From Paratinospora sagittata (taxonomy: Eukaryota; Streptophyta; Magnoliopsida; Ranunculales; Menispermaceae): DNA of 64,000 nt. The notes beneath the pieces are model-generated. The model did no database searches and was not told the origin of the DNA. It saw only the letters and a program-made list of their open reading frames with translations. The stretch covers positions 30,027,816 through 30,091,815 of the forward strand of contig CM069606.1 in the NCBI GenBank assembly GCA_035771175.1, written 5' to 3'. Made by a program: the position numbers and the translations under genes. This document shows positions 45,090-57,315 of this stretch, one piece after another; position 1 is the first letter of the stretch; every line of letters starts with the position of its first letter.

Positions 45090-47398
45090 CCAGTTCAGTC
45101 CTATGCTAGTTGCTACCAGGGAGCAGGCCAGAGCAGTTACATAGGCAGGTCTAGAGGCCAGTAAGCAATTGATTGAAGGTACAATCAACATTTGTGACTC
45201 TTTGACGTATGTTCTGATTGATGTTGGCTCTACTCTGTCATTTATTTCTGGTAGTGTGGTAAATATATTGAAATTATCTCCTGTTAGGACTAGTACTCCG
45301 TTGATTTTGAGTACGGCGGCCGGTGAGAGGATTTACCCTAATATGGTATGTGTGGGATGCATTGTTAGATTCGAGGGCATGAGATGTCAGTTGACCTTAG
45401 AGTCTTAGAGTTCCTCGAGTTTGATGCCATATTGGGTATGGATTGGCTGGCAGCGTATCACGTTCATATTGATTGCTTCGACAAGAGGGTTGTCTTTCAG
45501 ATACCCAAACAACCAATCTTTGTTTATCAGGCAGGACTGCATTTAGACCACCTACCGAGGGTAGATTAGCCACTGATGATGAGGTTGCTACGATGGCCAA
45601 CTTGAGGCCAGTGGATGATGTGGGACAGAGTGTTCAACTAGCAGATATTCCTGTAGTTTGTGAGTACCCAAAGGTTTTTCCTGATAAGTTACCTGACTTA
45701 CCGCCTAAGCGAGAGGTACTCTTTATCATTGAGCTGATGTTCGGGAGAAAACCCATTTCCATTCCACCATATCGTATGGCACCGAAAGAGTTGAATGAAC
45801 TTAGAGCCCAGCTAGATGAGCTGATGGGCAAGGGATTCATTTCCCCTAGTTATGTCATCTTGGGGAGCACCTGTGTTGTTCGCTAAGACGAAGGGCAAGA
45901 GTCGTAGATTGTGCATAGACTACCATCAGCTGAATAAGGTGACTGTGAAGAACAAGTATCCTCTTCCACGTATCGATGACTTGTTTGACCAACTGATTGG
46001 GGCCAAGTTCTTTTCGAAAATAGACTTGAGGTCTAGGTACCATCAGTTGAGGATTTACCAAAGACTGCTTTTCGGACGAGGTATGGACATTACGAGTTCT
46101 TGGTGATGCCCTTCGGGTTGACTAATGCACCAGCTATGTTCATGGATCTGATGCAGAGGGTATTCAGACCGTATCTCAACCAGTTCATTATAGTCTTCAT
46201 AGATGATATTCTAGTATACTCTAAGACTAGAGAGGATCATGAGCGTCATCTCAGAGTTACATTGCAGACACTGTTGGAGCATAGGCCGCATGCCAAGCTG
46301 AGTAAGTGTGATTTCTGGATGACCGAGGTAAAATTCTTGGGTCATGTGGTTAGTGCGGAAGGTATCTCAGTTGATTCTTCTAAGGTTAAGGCAATCATTG
46401 GTTGGCCAAGACCTACCACAGTGACCGAGATTCGTAGCTTTCTAGGTTTGGCTTGCTATTATGGGGAAGTTGGTGAAAGACTTTTACACCATGGCCGCAC
46501 CGTTGATTAAGCTGACTCAAAAGAATGTGGCTTTCACATGGACGGATGCTTGTGAGAAAACTTTTAGTGAGTTGAAACAGAGGTTGACTACAGATCCAAT
46601 GTTGATTCTTTTAGAGCCTGGGAAAGAGTTGGTGACTTTTACGGATGCATCACTCTTGGGTTTGGGATGTGTGTTGATGCAGGAGGCATATGCATATAAA
46701 CAACTTAAGGTGCATGAGCACAATTACCCTGTGCATGATTTGGAGCTGGCAGCTATTGTGTTTGCACCGAAGCTATGGAAGCACGACCTTTATGGTGAGA
46801 TGTTCACTTTGTATTATGATCATAAGAGTTTGAGGTATCTCTTTGATCAGAAGGAGCTGAATATGCGGAAGAGGAGATAGCTTGAGTTGCTTAAGGACTG
46901 TGATTTCTCTTCGGAGTATCATCATGGTAAAGCCAATGTTGTGGCTGACGCTTTGAGCTGGAAGCGAGCAGAGACTCGAGTGGTTGCTTTTCAGATGGCC
47001 CAACAGTGGCATTTACTTGAGAGAGTGAAGATGATGAGTATACTCTCGGACACACCACGTAGTGAGATTTGTGCTCAGATGCACGTGCAGCTTGCTGATG
47101 CAAATATTCAGAGGGTTAAGGATTTACAGGAACATTTTTCGAATTTTGACATGTATTGTAGATACGCATCGGTATGGCACCGTATGAGGCTTTATATGGA
47201 AGACCCTCTTGATCACCAACTTGTTGGTATGAGGTGGGCGATACGCAGTTATGCAGCCTTGATGCAGTTGTTGAGCAGACAGAGAAAGTCAAGCTGATTC
47301 GGCAGAGGCTAAAATCGGCTTAGGACAAGCAAAAAAGTTATTATGACAACCGGCATAGGCCGTTAGAGTTTGCCAAGGGAGACCTAGTTTTGCTTAAT
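45090..47398 (+). pseudogene. Decayed plus-strand Tekay-like pol (protease, RT, RNase H, integrase end)
   Basis: Frames interrupted by several shifts read protease (about 45205; the active-site triad has become DVG in LIDVGSTLSFIS), RT (about 45700-46440; FIDDILVYS near 46200; FLGLACYY) and RNase H ([10 protein letters not shown] near 46640; then VVADALSWK). Near 47160 the sequence jumps to integrase GMAPYEALYG and then PLEFAKGDLVLL, so the integrase zinc finger and catalytic core are deleted. It ends at the LTR inserted at 47399. The gag part before 45090 is missing. Confidence 0.8.
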
Positions 47399-50048
47399 GT
47401 CATGATCCACTATTTGTGACGTCATGACCGGCACGGAATCCCAGGTATATCCTCTCTCGGTATTCATGGCTTTCCGTAAGCCTCATCTAATACACACATA
47501 GTCCCCATAAACAACATCAAACACATGGACATAAACAAGATCATTAATATAAGAATACATTCCCAAAAATGACAATCATAACAAAAAAATTTCTAAGTCC
47601 GTAATGTCCAAAATATACAAAATCATACTTAACCATAAATACAACCCGTCTAAGTGTTAAGTATAAGCATTAGGTGTTATACAGTACAAATTATCAAAAT
47701 GTGAAAAAATATAGGGAAATGCTCCGCAGCTAAGCTTTCCCCATCCCCTTCCTATCCAAACCTGAAATGATAAGGATGAGGGGTGAGCTACAACAAGCTC
47801 AGTGAATGTTCTCTATAAATGGCAACATATATATGCATTTAAATAAAACATTGAAAGATCATTAAAACAATTTAAGTATCATGTGATATACAAGATTACA
47901 TACATGCCAAATATAATGCATCATGTCATAATTAAGACAATGCATATCATTTTCTACACATGCACATGCAATCCTAAACACCTCCTGAGTAAGTGTCAAT
48001 CCAAAAGCCTGAGTGCGCGACACCCATAACCCGATCGACCTCTTACCCGTATCTAATAGGAATTCCATGGATTGGGCATGTCACCGGGATACAATCCCTA
48101 AGGAGATCCCATCTGCACCTACCATTGGAACCCTCTGCAAGGCCCACAATTGAGGATCCCCGTTCGGCCAATGAATTCCATAAGAATCCTATGCTTAGGA
48201 GATGCAACACAACTCAATTGCTAACCCAATTGGACTATGCTCAAATACATTTCATGAATCATTAAATCATGCATACTACATTAAATAAGCATTTAAATCA
48301 CTTTATACTACAATGCCACTTAGAGAAACTGACAAGTAAGGAAACACTCACAACTTGATTGGCTAGACTTAGACAATCCAATCCAATCCAATCCAATCCA
48401 AAGAAAGCACTAGAATGCCACATATCACCCCAATGCACCTCAATCCCCAATTGACCTATTTGGGTTACTTAGATTATTCACAAATCCTGCAATCAACATG
48501 GTTTATACATCACTAAAAATCAGTCCATAGTATGCCATACAACAACCATGTTTTAAACCCAATTACATAGCCAATTTATATTCTAGAATGGTCATACCCA
48601 TGAGCAAATCCATATTGCCCAATTCAACCACTTAATATCCAATTAACCCACATTTAACCCAAATGAATACAATAGGTGATCCCTATGATCCAATCCTAAA
48701 TAGAGTTAATTAGACTAATTTCATGTCAATTTCATCAATTGACATTAATTAGGTCAAAATCCCCAAATTCATGGCAAATTCCCAAATCACATGGCCTAGG
48801 CCAAAATTACACTACACTTAGGTTTTCCACTAATCAAAATCAGTAAATTGGACTACCCAACATCCACATTTACCTATCTATTCAACATATATCACATGCA
48901 AGCCTAATAGAAAACCCTAAGTCCAAAACCTAGGTTTTGGTTAATATACATAGCCCTACTAATTTCTTGCTAGAAATTGGGAGTTTTACCATCAATGGGT
49001 TCCTAATAGCCTCTAATCAAACATATATGGCATGCAAGACCTAACTCCTAAATGTGTTCTTCCACCACCCTCCTTAAATTTCAGGATTCAAGTGTGGAAA
49101 CACATCTTAGGTGTTGTTTTAGGTCAAGGAAGGCCTCTAAAACCATTTACAAGCATAAAATAGCTTAAACATGCAAACCCTAGGTCAAGAACCCTAAAAA
49201 TATGGGATTCAAAGCAAACCTTAGGTCAAAAGAAAGCTTGCATACATGAAAGAAAGAGATTAATGGAAGAAAATGAGAAAGAATGATTACCTTAGGAGGA
49301 AATTTGGGCAAGAATCACCCAAAACCCTAGCTTCCTCTCCCTTTTCTCCTCTCCCCTTCTTTTCCTCTTCTCCAAGCTCTTTTCCCTCTTTTCTAAGTGA
49401 AAAATGAGCAAGTGAGCTGAAATCTAAGTGTTGGTTGCTTTTATAGAATATTTTGGGTTCACATGAAAAAAATACACTTAAATAAAAGAAACAATTTTCT
49501 GCTGTAATTAATTCAACTTAGATAACAAATTTATTTCAACATACTTACCAATTTATCATATTAACCGTTCAAAATTTATATGAGTCAGTGACCAACCTTC
49601 TGGTAAAGGTTTAGCTAAATCCAACGGTGGGATTGCGAGAATCGACCGTTTGATCAAAACTGCGCAAGAACATCTACAAATCCGAGAAACAGTGTTTCGA
49701 GTCTTATATCTCACAGTAGACAACTCTGATCAAGATTTTCACTGTTCATAATGAATATATATTAGAGAAGAACAAGCTGACAACATTTCAGCTCAATCGG
49801 ACCACAGATTTAGGAATAAAATTTCTTCCTCCATGGAGCGAGCTTTACTGATCAAAAACACTGTTTTCGACATGTTTCGACGTCGAATTGGTCTCCAATC
49901 ATTCTGAAACTTTACACACACATTAAAAAACTTAAAATCATTCAAAGATACTCGAACCAACACTCGTCGAGCATCAAATATGTATACTCATACGTATACG
50001 GGTACTTTATGGGTCAAAATAATGTCATCTTAAGGTACGAGTGTTACA
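47399..50048 (-). repeat. Element F 3' LTR (minus strand)
   Basis: On the minus strand it starts TGTAACACTCGTACC at 50048, after a polypurine tract (TTAGGGAGAAT), and ends GATCATGACA at 47399. It holds TGACGTCATGACCGGCAC near its 3' end, a minus-strand TATAAAAG box near 49440, the ACTGAGCTTGTTG..GCTCACCCC motif near 47790 and a CCAAT-type short repeat (48376-48401). No gene is inside. Confidence 0.75.
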
Positions 50049-50547
50049 ATTCTCCCTAACTTAAGAAATTGTCCTCAAAATAAAAGTAAGAGAACAAACC
50101 ACAGTTGGTAAAAAGATCAGGGAACTGATCCCTCATTTGGTCCTCATTCTCCTAGGTTTGCTCTTCATTATCGTGGCGAGACCTTAAGCAATACTAGGTC
50201 TTCCACTACAAACTCTAACGGCCTATGTCGGTTATCATAATAACTCTTCTGCCTGTCCAAAGCCTCATACGGTGCCATACCGATGCTCGCCTGATAACTG
50301 TCGTTGCAAGCAAACTCACACAAGGGAAAATGCTCACCCCAACCCCCGCTGAACTCTAAAATGCAAGACCTGAGCATATCCTCTAGCATCTGAAAACAAG
50401 TTGAACACCCTTGAGCTGAGAAGGTAGAGCCAACCTGTATGCTACTGGTCTAATCCTCTTAACAATCTGGAATGGCCCAATAAACCTAGGGGCAAGTTTC
50501 CCTCTGACGCTAAACCTCGTCTGACCCTTCCATGGCGAGACCTGAAG
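50049..50547 (-). pseudogene. Element F pol 3' end, rearranged integrase pieces (minus)
   Basis: On the minus strand an integrase C-terminal piece ([14 protein letters not shown], about 50490) comes before an integrase core piece ([16 protein letters not shown], 50389 on; then YQASIGMAPYEAL). That is the reverse of normal order. A further C-terminal piece (PLEFVVEDLVLLKVSP) and the end of a chromodomain (MRDQFPDLF) follow. Small internal deletions join these pieces. It ends at the polypurine tract and LTR. Confidence 0.65.
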
Positions 50548-50738
50548 TGCAACACCCGTACCTTAAGATGATGTCAACATTACCTGTAGAGTACCCGTAT
50601 TCATGTACGTATACGTATTTTATGCTTGATGTGTGTTAGTTCAAGTGTCTTTTCATGCTTTTAAGTTGTTCAATGTGCGCGTAATGTTTTGAAATAATCA
50701 GAGACTCGTTCGGTGTTGAAACATGTCGAAAATAAGTC
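50548..50738 (+). repeat. Start fragment of a plus-strand F-family LTR
   Basis: It begins TGCAACACCCGTACCTTAAG, matching the start of the F LTR read on the minus strand (50048 leftwards). It runs through ACGTATACGTATTTTATGC and stops at about 50738, where minus-strand integrase coding begins. Confidence 0.6.
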
Positions 50739-51296
50739 TGGTCCTCATTATCATGAAACTGCCATTTGACTCTGACCAAAGGAATTTCTTTATTTCTCAA
50801 TTGCTGAACCTTCCTATCAAGAATCTGAATGGGCTTCTCTTCATATGTAGCATCCTCCCCAACTTGTAACTGTGTTACATCTAAAATATGTGTCGAGGGT
50901 GGATATTTCGTCGGGTCTGTATGATATTTCCTCAACATAGAAATATGAAACACATCATGAACACCGACTAACTGAGGAGGCAAAAAAATCTCGTACGCTA
51001 ACAGACCAATCCTCTCTGTGACCATAAACGGTCCAATAAAGCGAGGAGACAACTTTCTTTTCACCCCGAATCGCATCTGACCTTTCTGTGGCGAGACCTT
51101 AAGCAGCACGAGGTCACCCACTGCAAACTCTAAAGGTCGATGTTGGTTATCAAAATAACTCTTCTGTCGGTCTTGGGCAGCTTTCAATCTCTGTCTAATC
51201 TGCTTAATCCGCTCCGTGTGATCAACAACAACTTTTGGCCCCAATACTTGTGATTCTCCAACCTCATACTAGCAAGTTGGAGATCTGCACGACCTA
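50739..51296 (-). pseudogene. Integrase C-terminal region plus truncated chromodomain (minus)
   Basis: A minus-strand frame from 51244 shows RQRLKAAQDRQKSYFDNQ, PLEFAVGDLVLLKVSPQKG, KLSPRFIGPFMVTERIG and FHISMLRKYH. A chromodomain start follows (EEKPIQILDRKVQQLRNKEI; PLVRVKWQFHDNEDQT), cut just before the usual ATWE. The frame then continues into LTR-derived sequence (51244-50636, 202 codons), so the open frame is a chimera, not a natural C-terminus. Tekay/Del type. Confidence 0.75.
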
Positions 51297-53262
51297 CCAT
51301 ACAATGATGCATTATATTTGGCATGTATGTAATATTGTATATCACTATGTTATTTAAATTGTTTATTGATCTTGCAATGTTTTACCTAAATGCCCCATGT
51401 ATTGCCACTTGTAGAAAACATTCATTGAGCTTGTTTAGTTGACTCTTCATTCTTATCATTTTAGGTTCTGATAGGAAGGGGAAGGGGAAAGCTTAGTTGC
51501 GAAGCACTTCTCGTATATTTCGGTGATGTAAGTGTTTTAGCACTGTCACGATGCCCCTGACATAGCCTGACGTCATGACCGGCACAGTATCCTATACACT
51601 GTACATACCCGTGTACAGTAGATAATATACTGTCAGCCTTCACATAGTCTCACAATTCTTCCCAAAATTTTTAGAAATTTCGACGACATATCCCCATAAA
51701 ATGGACATTTCACAAAACCTGATATACCACAAATCAAATCATATGTATATATATAATCATTCACAATGTCAACCATTCAGTCATCATATATAACCATTCC
51801 ATCCATGTATACCATAATCCAAAATACCACCATTGCCATTCATTAATCAAACATTCCATTGTCCAAGTATATCATCGCCAAATATCTTAACAATCCAAAA
51901 TAACCATTGATATTTCATTTTCCCAAACCCTCTAGATGTTAATACATATATAATATGTGTCATATGTATATACATATCAAAATAAATGAAACAAGTAACC
52001 ACTTCCTCCAAAGCATACGTACATCAACAAATACTATGTCCTAGTCAGGTGCTGATTACTCTCAAATTTTTCCTTTTCCTTTTGATTATGTACCTAAAAT
52101 TGTAAAGGAAATGGGGTGAGCAAACAACAGCTCAGTGAATATAGCTCTTGACATGACAATCGCATGCGTTTAGGAAAACATGGCATATCAAATCGTTTCA
52201 ATTAAAATATTTCAAAAGCACATATGCAGCATTCATCAAAATAACATACATGAGCACAACATACAGTTTATGCTTAATCCGCTCGGTGTGACAATGATGC
52301 ATTATATTTGGCATGTATGTAATCTTGTATATCACCATGTTATTTAAATTGTTTATTGATCTTGCAATGTTTTACCTAAATGCACATGTATTGCCACTTG
52401 TAGAAAACATTCATTGAGCTTGTTGTAGCTCACTCTTCATTCTTATCATTTTAGGTTTTGATAGGAAGGGGAAGGGGAAAGCTTAGCTGCGAAGCACTTC
52501 TCGTATATTTTGGTGATGTAAGTGTTTTAGCACTATCACAACGCCCCTGACATAGCCTGACGTCATGACCGGCACAATATACTATACATACCTGTGTATA
52601 GTAGATAATACACTATCAGCCTTCACATAGTCTCACAATTCTTCCCAAAATTTTTAGAAATTTCGGCGACATTTTCCCATAAAATGGACATTTCACAAAA
52701 CCTGATATACCACAAATCAAATCATATGCATATATATAATCATTCACAATGTCAACCATTTAGTCATCATATATAACCATTCCATCCATGTATGCCATAA
52801 TCCAAAATACCACCATTGCCATTCATTAATCAAATATTCCATTGTCCAAGTATATATATCATCGCCAAATATCTTAACAATCCAAAATAACCATTGATAT
52901 TTCATTTTTCAAAAATAACCCCTCTAGATGGCAATACATATATAATATGTGTGATAAGTATATACATATCAAAATAAATAAAAAAAAGTAACTACTTCCT
53001 CCAAAGCATTCGTGCATCAACAAATACTATGTCCTAGTCACGTGCTGATTATTCTCAAATTTTTCCTTTTTCTTTTTGATTATGTACCTGCAATGGTGAA
53101 GGAAATGGGGTGAGCAAACAACAACTCAGTGAATATATCTCTTGACATGACAATTGCATGCATTTAGGTAAACATGACATATCAAATCGTTTAAATTAAA
53201 ATATTTCAAAAGCACATATGCAGCATTCATCAAATACGTACATGCACACAATATACAGTTTA
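51201..53262. repeat. Tandem duplication, about 1.07 kb, spanning three transposon fragments
   Basis: Unit 1 (51201-52270) and unit 2 (52271-53262) both start TGCTTAATCCGCTC. Each runs from a scrap of integrase sequence through the F-family LTR middle into the D-family LTR. Unit 2 lacks about 76 bp (counterpart of 51222-51297). The sequence after unit 2 also begins TGCT (53263), so the breakpoints share TGCT. Confidence 0.75.
51297..51543 (+). repeat. Middle fragment of the plus-strand F-family LTR
   Basis: It contains ATGATGCATTATATTTGGCA and the ATTGAGCTTGTTTAG..TGACTC hairpin motif. It is collinear with the reverse of about 47930-47690 in the F LTR. It is interrupted at 51543 by a D-family LTR and resumes at 54877. 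Copy in the duplication: about 52292-52533. Confidence 0.65.
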
Positions 53263-54876
53263 TGCTCATTCAATAAACCAGTGCACAGTTTCATCAAAAA
53301 TTTACCATCTCCCTCATTCAAGGCAAGAGAGCGGGTCTAACCCTTGTGTGGCCGTTACAAGGTAGTCACAGCCTCTCATTACCCAATTCACAGTCATTTC
53401 AAGGATCGCAACCCTTGTTTGGACAGGCCTACTGACAATGAGGTTTTGCAAAACCTCATCCGGGTCTAATTCCTAACGAAATGACATTAACATAAGCTTC
53501 AAATGCTAAAAATCAGTTTGCATGATCAATAAAAGCTCAATGCATTACATATAAATATAACATGCATACTGCCACTCCCTGCGGATGTGATGAGTACTCC
53601 CTCAGGGCATACTCCAGCCATTATGATCCCATAATATTGTCCCATCCTTGTACACAGCCTGCCTACAACGTCTAGTACCCCCGGGATCATTTGTCCCCAC
53701 TGTTCATCATGAACAGTGTAGGGCCTCCCCCAGATTCGAACCTCAAACCTCATATAGGTTGATTTCGCAATCCGAGTAGCCACTTACATAAGGCCTTTTT
53801 GTCACATCCCACAGTCTGTGATGAGTATCCCTGCAGTTGAACTCCAGCCACAATGATCCCATAATATTGTCTCATCCCAGTATAAAGCCCACTCAACAGT
53901 GTCTAGTACCCCCGGGATCATTTGTCCACGCTGTTCACACATGAACAGTGCAGGGCCTCCCCCGGATTCGAACCTCACACCTCATATAGGTTGATTTCGC
54001 AATCCGAGTAACCACTGATCCTGGGAGTACTAGACACTGTTGAGTGGGATGTGTACTGGGATGGGACAATATTATGGGATCATAGTGGCTGGAGTACAAC
54101 TGCGGGGGTACTCATCACAGACTGTGGGATGTGACACATACAATCAAACATTTTATATGTATACAATACCATACAATAACCAAATCAAGAAAACTATACT
54201 CATAGTGGTTACACGAGGTTTCTTAGCCAATATACACTATAAAATCCAGCAACAATAAGCATCAAGGTTGCATCATCAAATGTCCATCATAATTTCTTCC
54301 TCAAGAGCATTTATCCATGCACTTAATCTCTAAATTCAAACACTGCAATTAGGAAGTGTTTTTCAACCTTCCTAGCGGATTTTCATTTGAGTTGGGTCGA
54401 AACCCCAATTTTTAGAAATGCCATAAAACGACTTCCATAACAAAAATTACACCGAAAGAAACGTTACATCTACCTTAGATATTGCTTTCACTAAGAACTA
54501 GTGTGAAAATAGTTACCGTAGGTCCCGATTCAGCGAAGATTGTGCGTTCCCCCGTTTTTTTTCTCTTCCTTCTCTCCTTCGTTTCTCCCTTCTCTTTTTC
54601 TTCATCTTTTATTTTTATTTTTTTTATTTTTTATGTTTCACGTTTGAGAGAGATGAGAGAATGAGATAAGCGAGAGAATGAGGGAGATAAGATATTCTTA
54701 TAATATCAAGGTCATTTATATCATCTTATAATCTAATGATTGTATGGTATTTAAAAATACAATCTACTTAATTTATGTATGGTTATACACATATACGTTT
54801 AACTCTTACGTACGTATATGCATACGTATATGTATTCGTCAACGTAGGTGTATAATTAAAACTACGGGGTGTTACA
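51544..54876 (-). repeat. D-family solo LTR (minus), enlarged by duplication and SINE-like insertions
   Basis: Left end TGTCACGATGCCCC, right end GGGTGTTACA. The flanks AGCAC (51539-51543) and AGTAC (54877-54881) form a 5-bp target duplication with one transition. The F-family LTR reads on across the insertion. It is inflated to 3.3 kb by the tandem duplication (51201-53262) and the SINE-like cluster (53568-54136). No internal region remains, so it is a solo LTR. Confidence 0.75.
53568..54136. mobile_element. Cluster of three SINE-like units, third one inverted
   Basis: Units at 53568-53784 (minus), 53801-54015 (minus) and 54017-54136 (plus, head missing). On the minus strand the first two begin with GTGG(T/C)TACTCGG (A-box-like). 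About 40 bp later they carry GGTTCGAATC, a near-perfect RNA polymerase III B box, followed by a shared body. CATAC occurs at both outer borders. Units 2 and 3 form an inverted repeat of about 120 bp per arm around the tRNA-like head. SINE identity is inferred from the A/B boxes and repetition. Confidence 0.5.
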
Positions 54877-55183
54877 AGTACTTTTCTGTATTTTGGTAAT
54901 TTGTACTAAATAACACCTATAGTATATACTTAACACATAAATGGTTGTTTTATAGTTAGGTATGATTTTTATATATTTTGAACATTATGGACTTATGGAA
55001 TTTTATGGTTGTCATTTTGGGAATGAAATTTATATTGATAATTTGTTTATGTCCATATGTTTTGATGTCATATGGGATTATGGTGTGTTGTTAGATGAGG
55101 CTGACGGGATGCCGGGGATATCAAGAGAGGATATACCCGTGGTTTTGTGCCGGTCATGACATCACTGATCATGGGTCGTGACA
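54877..55183 (+). repeat. End fragment of the plus-strand F-family LTR
   Basis: It continues the 51297-51543 fragment and ends GTGCCGGTCATGACATCA..GGGTCGTGACA, like the F LTR 3' end. It abuts a truncated Athila-like gag at 55184. Confidence 0.65.
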
Positions 55184-55762
55184 TGCAGCATCTACCAAAG
55201 TACGTGTGGAAACTGTCATCCCATTATAAAATATTTGAAGTTGTACCCACATTTGAAAACCGTGTTGTGGACATTTCCTCAATAACTCCTTAAAACGTTC
55301 CCATGCCTTAAAGAGTGACTTGGTTTCCAACTGTCTAAACTGACCAATCTCTACCCGTAGTTGAGCTATTTTTTTCGGAGAGAAGAACTTTTGAAGGAAT
55401 TTTTGCATTAAATCTTCCCATCTGGTAACACTTCCGAGTTGCAAGCCTTACAACCATGCCTTGGCCTTGTCCCTCAAAGAAAATGGGAACAATCTCAATC
55501 GAATCACCTCTTCAGCCACACCATTTATCTTAACCGTATCACATTTCTCCAAGAAAGATTGTATATGAATCATCAAATCTTCTATTAGAGAGCCCCCGTA
55601 TTGATGTTGTTGAACTATTGTGATCAACGTCGGCTTCAACTCAAAATTATTTGCAGCTATGGGTGCTCTTACTCTCCCGGAGTAGTTATCATGAATAACG
55701 GGCTTGAAGTAATCTCGCAGAAGCAGTTGATTGTTTTCAGGCTCCATTGCCTCTTGTTCCAT
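55184..55762 (-). pseudogene. gag: Athila-like gag, C-terminally truncated
   Basis: Two minus-strand frames (55762-55448 and 55444-55184) hold the start MEQEAMEPENNQLLLRDYF, RLRLFPFSLRDKAKAWL, then WEDLMQKFLQKFFSPKK and AWERFKELLRKCPQHG. This is the retrotransposon gag capsid fold typical of the Athila/Tat branch of Ty3/gypsy. A stop between the frames and the F-family LTR at 55183 inactivate it. Zinc knuckle and pol are gone. The PBS and LTR of the same element lie just to the right. Confidence 0.8.
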
Positions 55763-55967
55763 TCTTCATTCTCTTCGTCTCTGTCCCAAAGTACGCTCTA
55801 TCTCAGGATCCAAAGGTACTAATTCAGCACTTTTAGATCGCCTCATAAACTTCGATCAACCTTCAAAACAAAAACAAAGAAATAAATTCAGAAACAAATT
55901 CAGAAAAATACTAGATTAAAATCAAAATCAATTACTAATGATATTGATGAAAATAAGATGAAACAAT

Positions 55968-55984
55968 CCCTGACAACGACGCCA
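55968..55984 (-). promoter_or_regulatory. Primer-binding site of the Athila-like element (minus)
   Basis: TGGCGTCGTTGTCAGGG on the minus strand, close to the TGGCGCCGTTGCCGGGG form common in Athila/Tat elements. It lies directly inside the LTR end. Not the tRNA-Met type used by A and C. Confidence 0.75.
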
Positions 55985-55990
55985 AAAACT

Positions 55991-57315
55991 TGTACGTGTA
56001 AAATCGCAAATGTACGGTGTCTAGTAGTAGTAATAACCGATGAAAATCGAGTTATCGTCCTTTGGGATTATTTACCTCACCCATTACCATTTTCACTAAT
56101 ATAACTTTATCTAGCAAATCAAGTTGTAGAATTTCAAGTATTTAAACAGCAAATTAATTGAATCAAAACAAATCAACTGTGGAAAAATATCAATATATAT
56201 GAGAAAATCTAGAGAATCAACTTCACCCAACTATCAATTATGTATTTTAGACATTCTTATTAGCAAATTCATTTTCTAGTTATAAGTCAAAATCCTTAAG
56301 TCTCTAATTCCTTCTCTCGAGTGCCGAACGTATCACCAAGAATAGGGTTCGATCTCTCGATAAAACTCGTATTATTAACAACCCATTGAACCTTGTGATT
56401 TTCTTACAACTTCAAGAGGTATCGTAAATATCTCTATTCTACGACAATCTCAGGTCATAAATCCCTTATTCCAACCTAGGAAACCCTCTCTTGGGTGCCA
56501 CCTCCCAAGTCTAGGATCAATTAATTCGTGGCCAAAAGATTAAAGGCATTAAACATGGAGAATTATAAATAAACTAAGAAAATATAATTGATAATAAACA
56601 AAAACCCAAAATCAAACCATAATATCTAGTTTAGGATCCATCTTCCCTTTAGAATAATATATTAGTTCATAACTTGGACTAATGAAACACAATATATGAA
56701 GAAAGACATGAAAATAATCATTAAAACCAAACTAGGCCTTGGAACTTGTAGATTTCTCCCTTGTCTAATGTAGATTTCTTCATGTTCTCTTGCTCCTAGC
56801 CGTCTTTTTCTCTTTTCTAGTCTATTCTCCTTGAAAAACCCTAAGTTTTGATATATAATTTGCCCCCAAGTTGTGGAGAATACAAAATAAAAAGTGTAGA
56901 TTTTCACACTTTACAATTCACAAAATTCCCGAATTGTGAAACTACCCCCGATGCCTCGGCGCCCAGAACCTGTTGGTTGTGCCCTTTTTCGTGGACTTAA
57001 GTCATTTTTCTCTCCTTTTTGACTTGTATTCTTCATGTTTCTTTTTTGTATCTTCTTGTACATGTTTCCATCGTCTAAATCCTTGGTCAGCACATCTAAA
57101 CACCTACAAAACAAAGCAAATCTAATTAGTAACACACTTAAAACATAAAATAAACCAACTTATAAACTAATCAATTGAAATATGCATGAAAAACCAAATT
57201 ATTCCTAAACTAACAAATGCAACAAAATTAACATAAACGCATCAAACTAATATATGAAATGTCTAAAAACACACCTAAAACATGCCCTAAAACATGTCTA
57301 AATACCCACTTATCA
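55991..57315 (-). repeat. Athila-like 5' LTR (minus strand)
   Basis: On the minus strand it starts TGATAAGTGGGTATTTAGAC at 57315 and ends TTACACGTACA at 55991 (1325 bp). The start matches the common Athila/Tat LTR style. It inserted into, or abuts, the integrase of the copia element at 57316. No gene is inside; weak minus-strand ORFs (56662-57135) are LTR sequence. Confidence 0.75.

Noticed and set aside
50636..51244. An intact 202-aa chromodomain protein
   Set aside because: The frame is open, but its last part (about 35 residues) is LTR sequence read through a junction; it is a fragment of integrase/chromodomain, not a gene.
53931..54015. A tRNA gene
   Set aside because: The B-box and A-box-like words are present, but no cloverleaf stems or acceptor/anticodon arms can be drawn; it is better explained as a SINE head.
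50543..55188. A 5-bp target duplication (TGAAG/TGCAG) for a plus-strand F-family LTR
   Set aside because: The two flanks belong to different elements (F integrase and Athila-like gag), so a four-of-five match is probably chance.
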